DNA of 5,101 nt from an uncultured Clostridia bacterium (lineage in GTDB: Bacteria; Bacillota; Clostridia; Oscillospirales; CAG-272): NCBI GenBank assembly GCA_946641795.1, contig CAMPBZ010000095.1, positions 1 through 5,101 on the forward strand, given 5' to 3'. The position numbers and the translations under genes are program-made. Positions within the stretch are counted from its first letter, which is position 1. Every line of letters begins with the position of its first letter. The notes beneath the pieces were generated by a model that made no database searches, was not told the origin of the DNA, and saw only the letters and a program-made list of their open reading frames with translations. Shown here piece by piece: positions 4,540 to 5,101 of the stretch.

Positions 4540-4568
4540 TTGACTTGTACGGCCGGATATGGTATAAT
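4540..4568 (+). promoter_or_regulatory. Consensus sigma-A promoter for the XRE-ATPase gene
   Basis: TTGACT (4540-4545) is followed after exactly 17 nt by TATAAT (4563-4568). The start codon lies 33 nt after the -10, with AAGGAAGGGAG (4582-4592) as ribosome site. The 76 nt before the promoter (4464-4539) are AT-rich and show nothing else. Confidence 0.93.
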
Positions 4569-4601
4569 AAACTTGCAAAAAAAGGAAGGGAGCCCCCCAA
4601 A

Positions 4602-5101
4602 ATGGCCGATTACAAATTTGGAGAAAAAGTTTATCGTTTGCGCCGCGCGCTGGGCATCTCGCAAAATCAGCTTGCCGCAAGGCTCGGCGTTTCCAACAAA
4701 GCCATTTCCAAATGGGAAACGGGCCAGGCAAAGCCCAAGGTGGATACCATTCGGCAGCTGGCCGCAGTTTTTGACGTTTCAGTGGACGACCTTTTGTTTG
4801 AGGAAACCGCCGAAAAATCCATTACCACCATTGTGCTCACCGGCGGCCCCTGCGCGGGAAAAACAACCGCAATGAGCCGCATTCAGGAGTTCTTTCCGCA
4901 AATGGGCTACCACGTGCTTGTGGTGCCGGAAACGGCTACCGAGCTCATCACCGGCGGCGTTACCCCCTGGGGTTTGAACCGCAACCTGGATTTTCAGCTC
5001 TGCCAAACCAGGCTGCAAATGGAAAAGGAAAAAATCTTTGAAGAGGCCGCCAAAAAGGTTTACGGAAAAGAGAAAATCCTTATTGTTTGCGACCGCGGCA
5101 C
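4602..5101 (+). CDS. XRE helix-turn-helix/P-loop ATPase fusion (AAA_28/NadR-like), partial; runs past the window end
   Basis: ATG 4602 follows AAGGAAGGGAG by 9 nt; 166 codons are visible and the frame is open at the end. Residues 4-66 are a complete XRE helix-turn-helix: KFGEKVYRLRRALGISQNQL, then ARLGVSNKAISKWETGQAKP and LAAVFDVSVDDLLF. Residues 75-166 begin a P-loop NTPase: TTIVLTGGPCAGKTTA contains a Walker A (GGPCAGKT, 81-88), followed by VVPETATELITGGVTPWG and a putative Walker B (ILIVCDRG, 159-166). The ETATE.I.GG and DRG elements are typical of the AAA_28/NadR-like ATPases, a group of nucleotide/cofactor-binding kinase-like proteins. The HTH-ATPase fusion occurs in Firmicutes as a stand-alone regulator; whether it binds DNA in response to ATP or phosphorylates a small molecule is unknown. 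It has its own strong promoter and is independent of the nucleosidase region. Confidence 0.9.
   Translation, partial: MADYKFGEKVYRLRRALGISQNQLAARLGVSNKAISKWETGQAKPKVDTIRQLAAVFDVSVDDLLFEETAEKSITTIVLTGGPCAGKTTAMSRIQEFFPQMGYHVLVVPETATELITGGVTPWGLNRNLDFQLCQTRLQMEKEKIFEEAAKKVYGKEKILIVCDRG

Overview
The window looks like chromosomal DNA from a strictly anaerobic, fermentative Firmicute of class Clostridia, most likely an Oscillospirales/Ruminococcaceae-type gut bacterium. The reasons are a C-terminal piece of an [FeFe] hydrogenase, a DUF6472-like small cysteine protein, consensus sigma-A promoters with AGGAGG-type ribosome sites, and tRNA genes with encoded CCA. The placement is inferred from gene content and style; no marker gene for taxonomy is present.

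Layout. 1-249: 3' end of an [FeFe] hydrogenase gene and its terminator. 302-1812 (+): a promoter, a 94-aa membrane protein, a 293-aa XRE/TPR-like regulator and a 65-aa cysteine-rich protein whose start codon overlaps the regulator's stop. This probable operon ends at a 16-bp perfect hairpin that can terminate in both directions. 1838-2623 (-): a 239-aa four-helix membrane protein with a LiaF/toastrack-like C-terminal domain, under a consensus promoter. 2640-2864: a mosaic of seven short hairpins separated by a conserved heptamer (GTGAAGT, or its complement ACTTCAC/GCTTCAC). 2865-3208: a terminator and two divergent tRNA genes, Val(CAC) on - and Arg(CCT) on +, driven by back-to-back promoters. 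3265-4044 (+): an intact nucleoside phosphorylase/nucleosidase-fold enzyme. 4045-4463: spacer with a short membrane-like reading frame, then a decayed partial copy of the same nucleosidase gene and a terminator. 4540-5101 (+): a promoter and the 5' part of an XRE-helix-turn-helix/P-loop ATPase fusion that runs off the window.

How it fits together. These are several small independent transcription units, not one pathway. The items that stand out are the hairpin array, which behaves like a repeat family with a variable stem and constant linker; the nucleosidase with its tandem pseudogene, a family that includes MTA/SAH nucleosidases and the ATP nucleosidases of phage defence; and two unrelated XRE-type regulators with added sensor-like domains. 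No complete multi-gene defence system can be demonstrated here.
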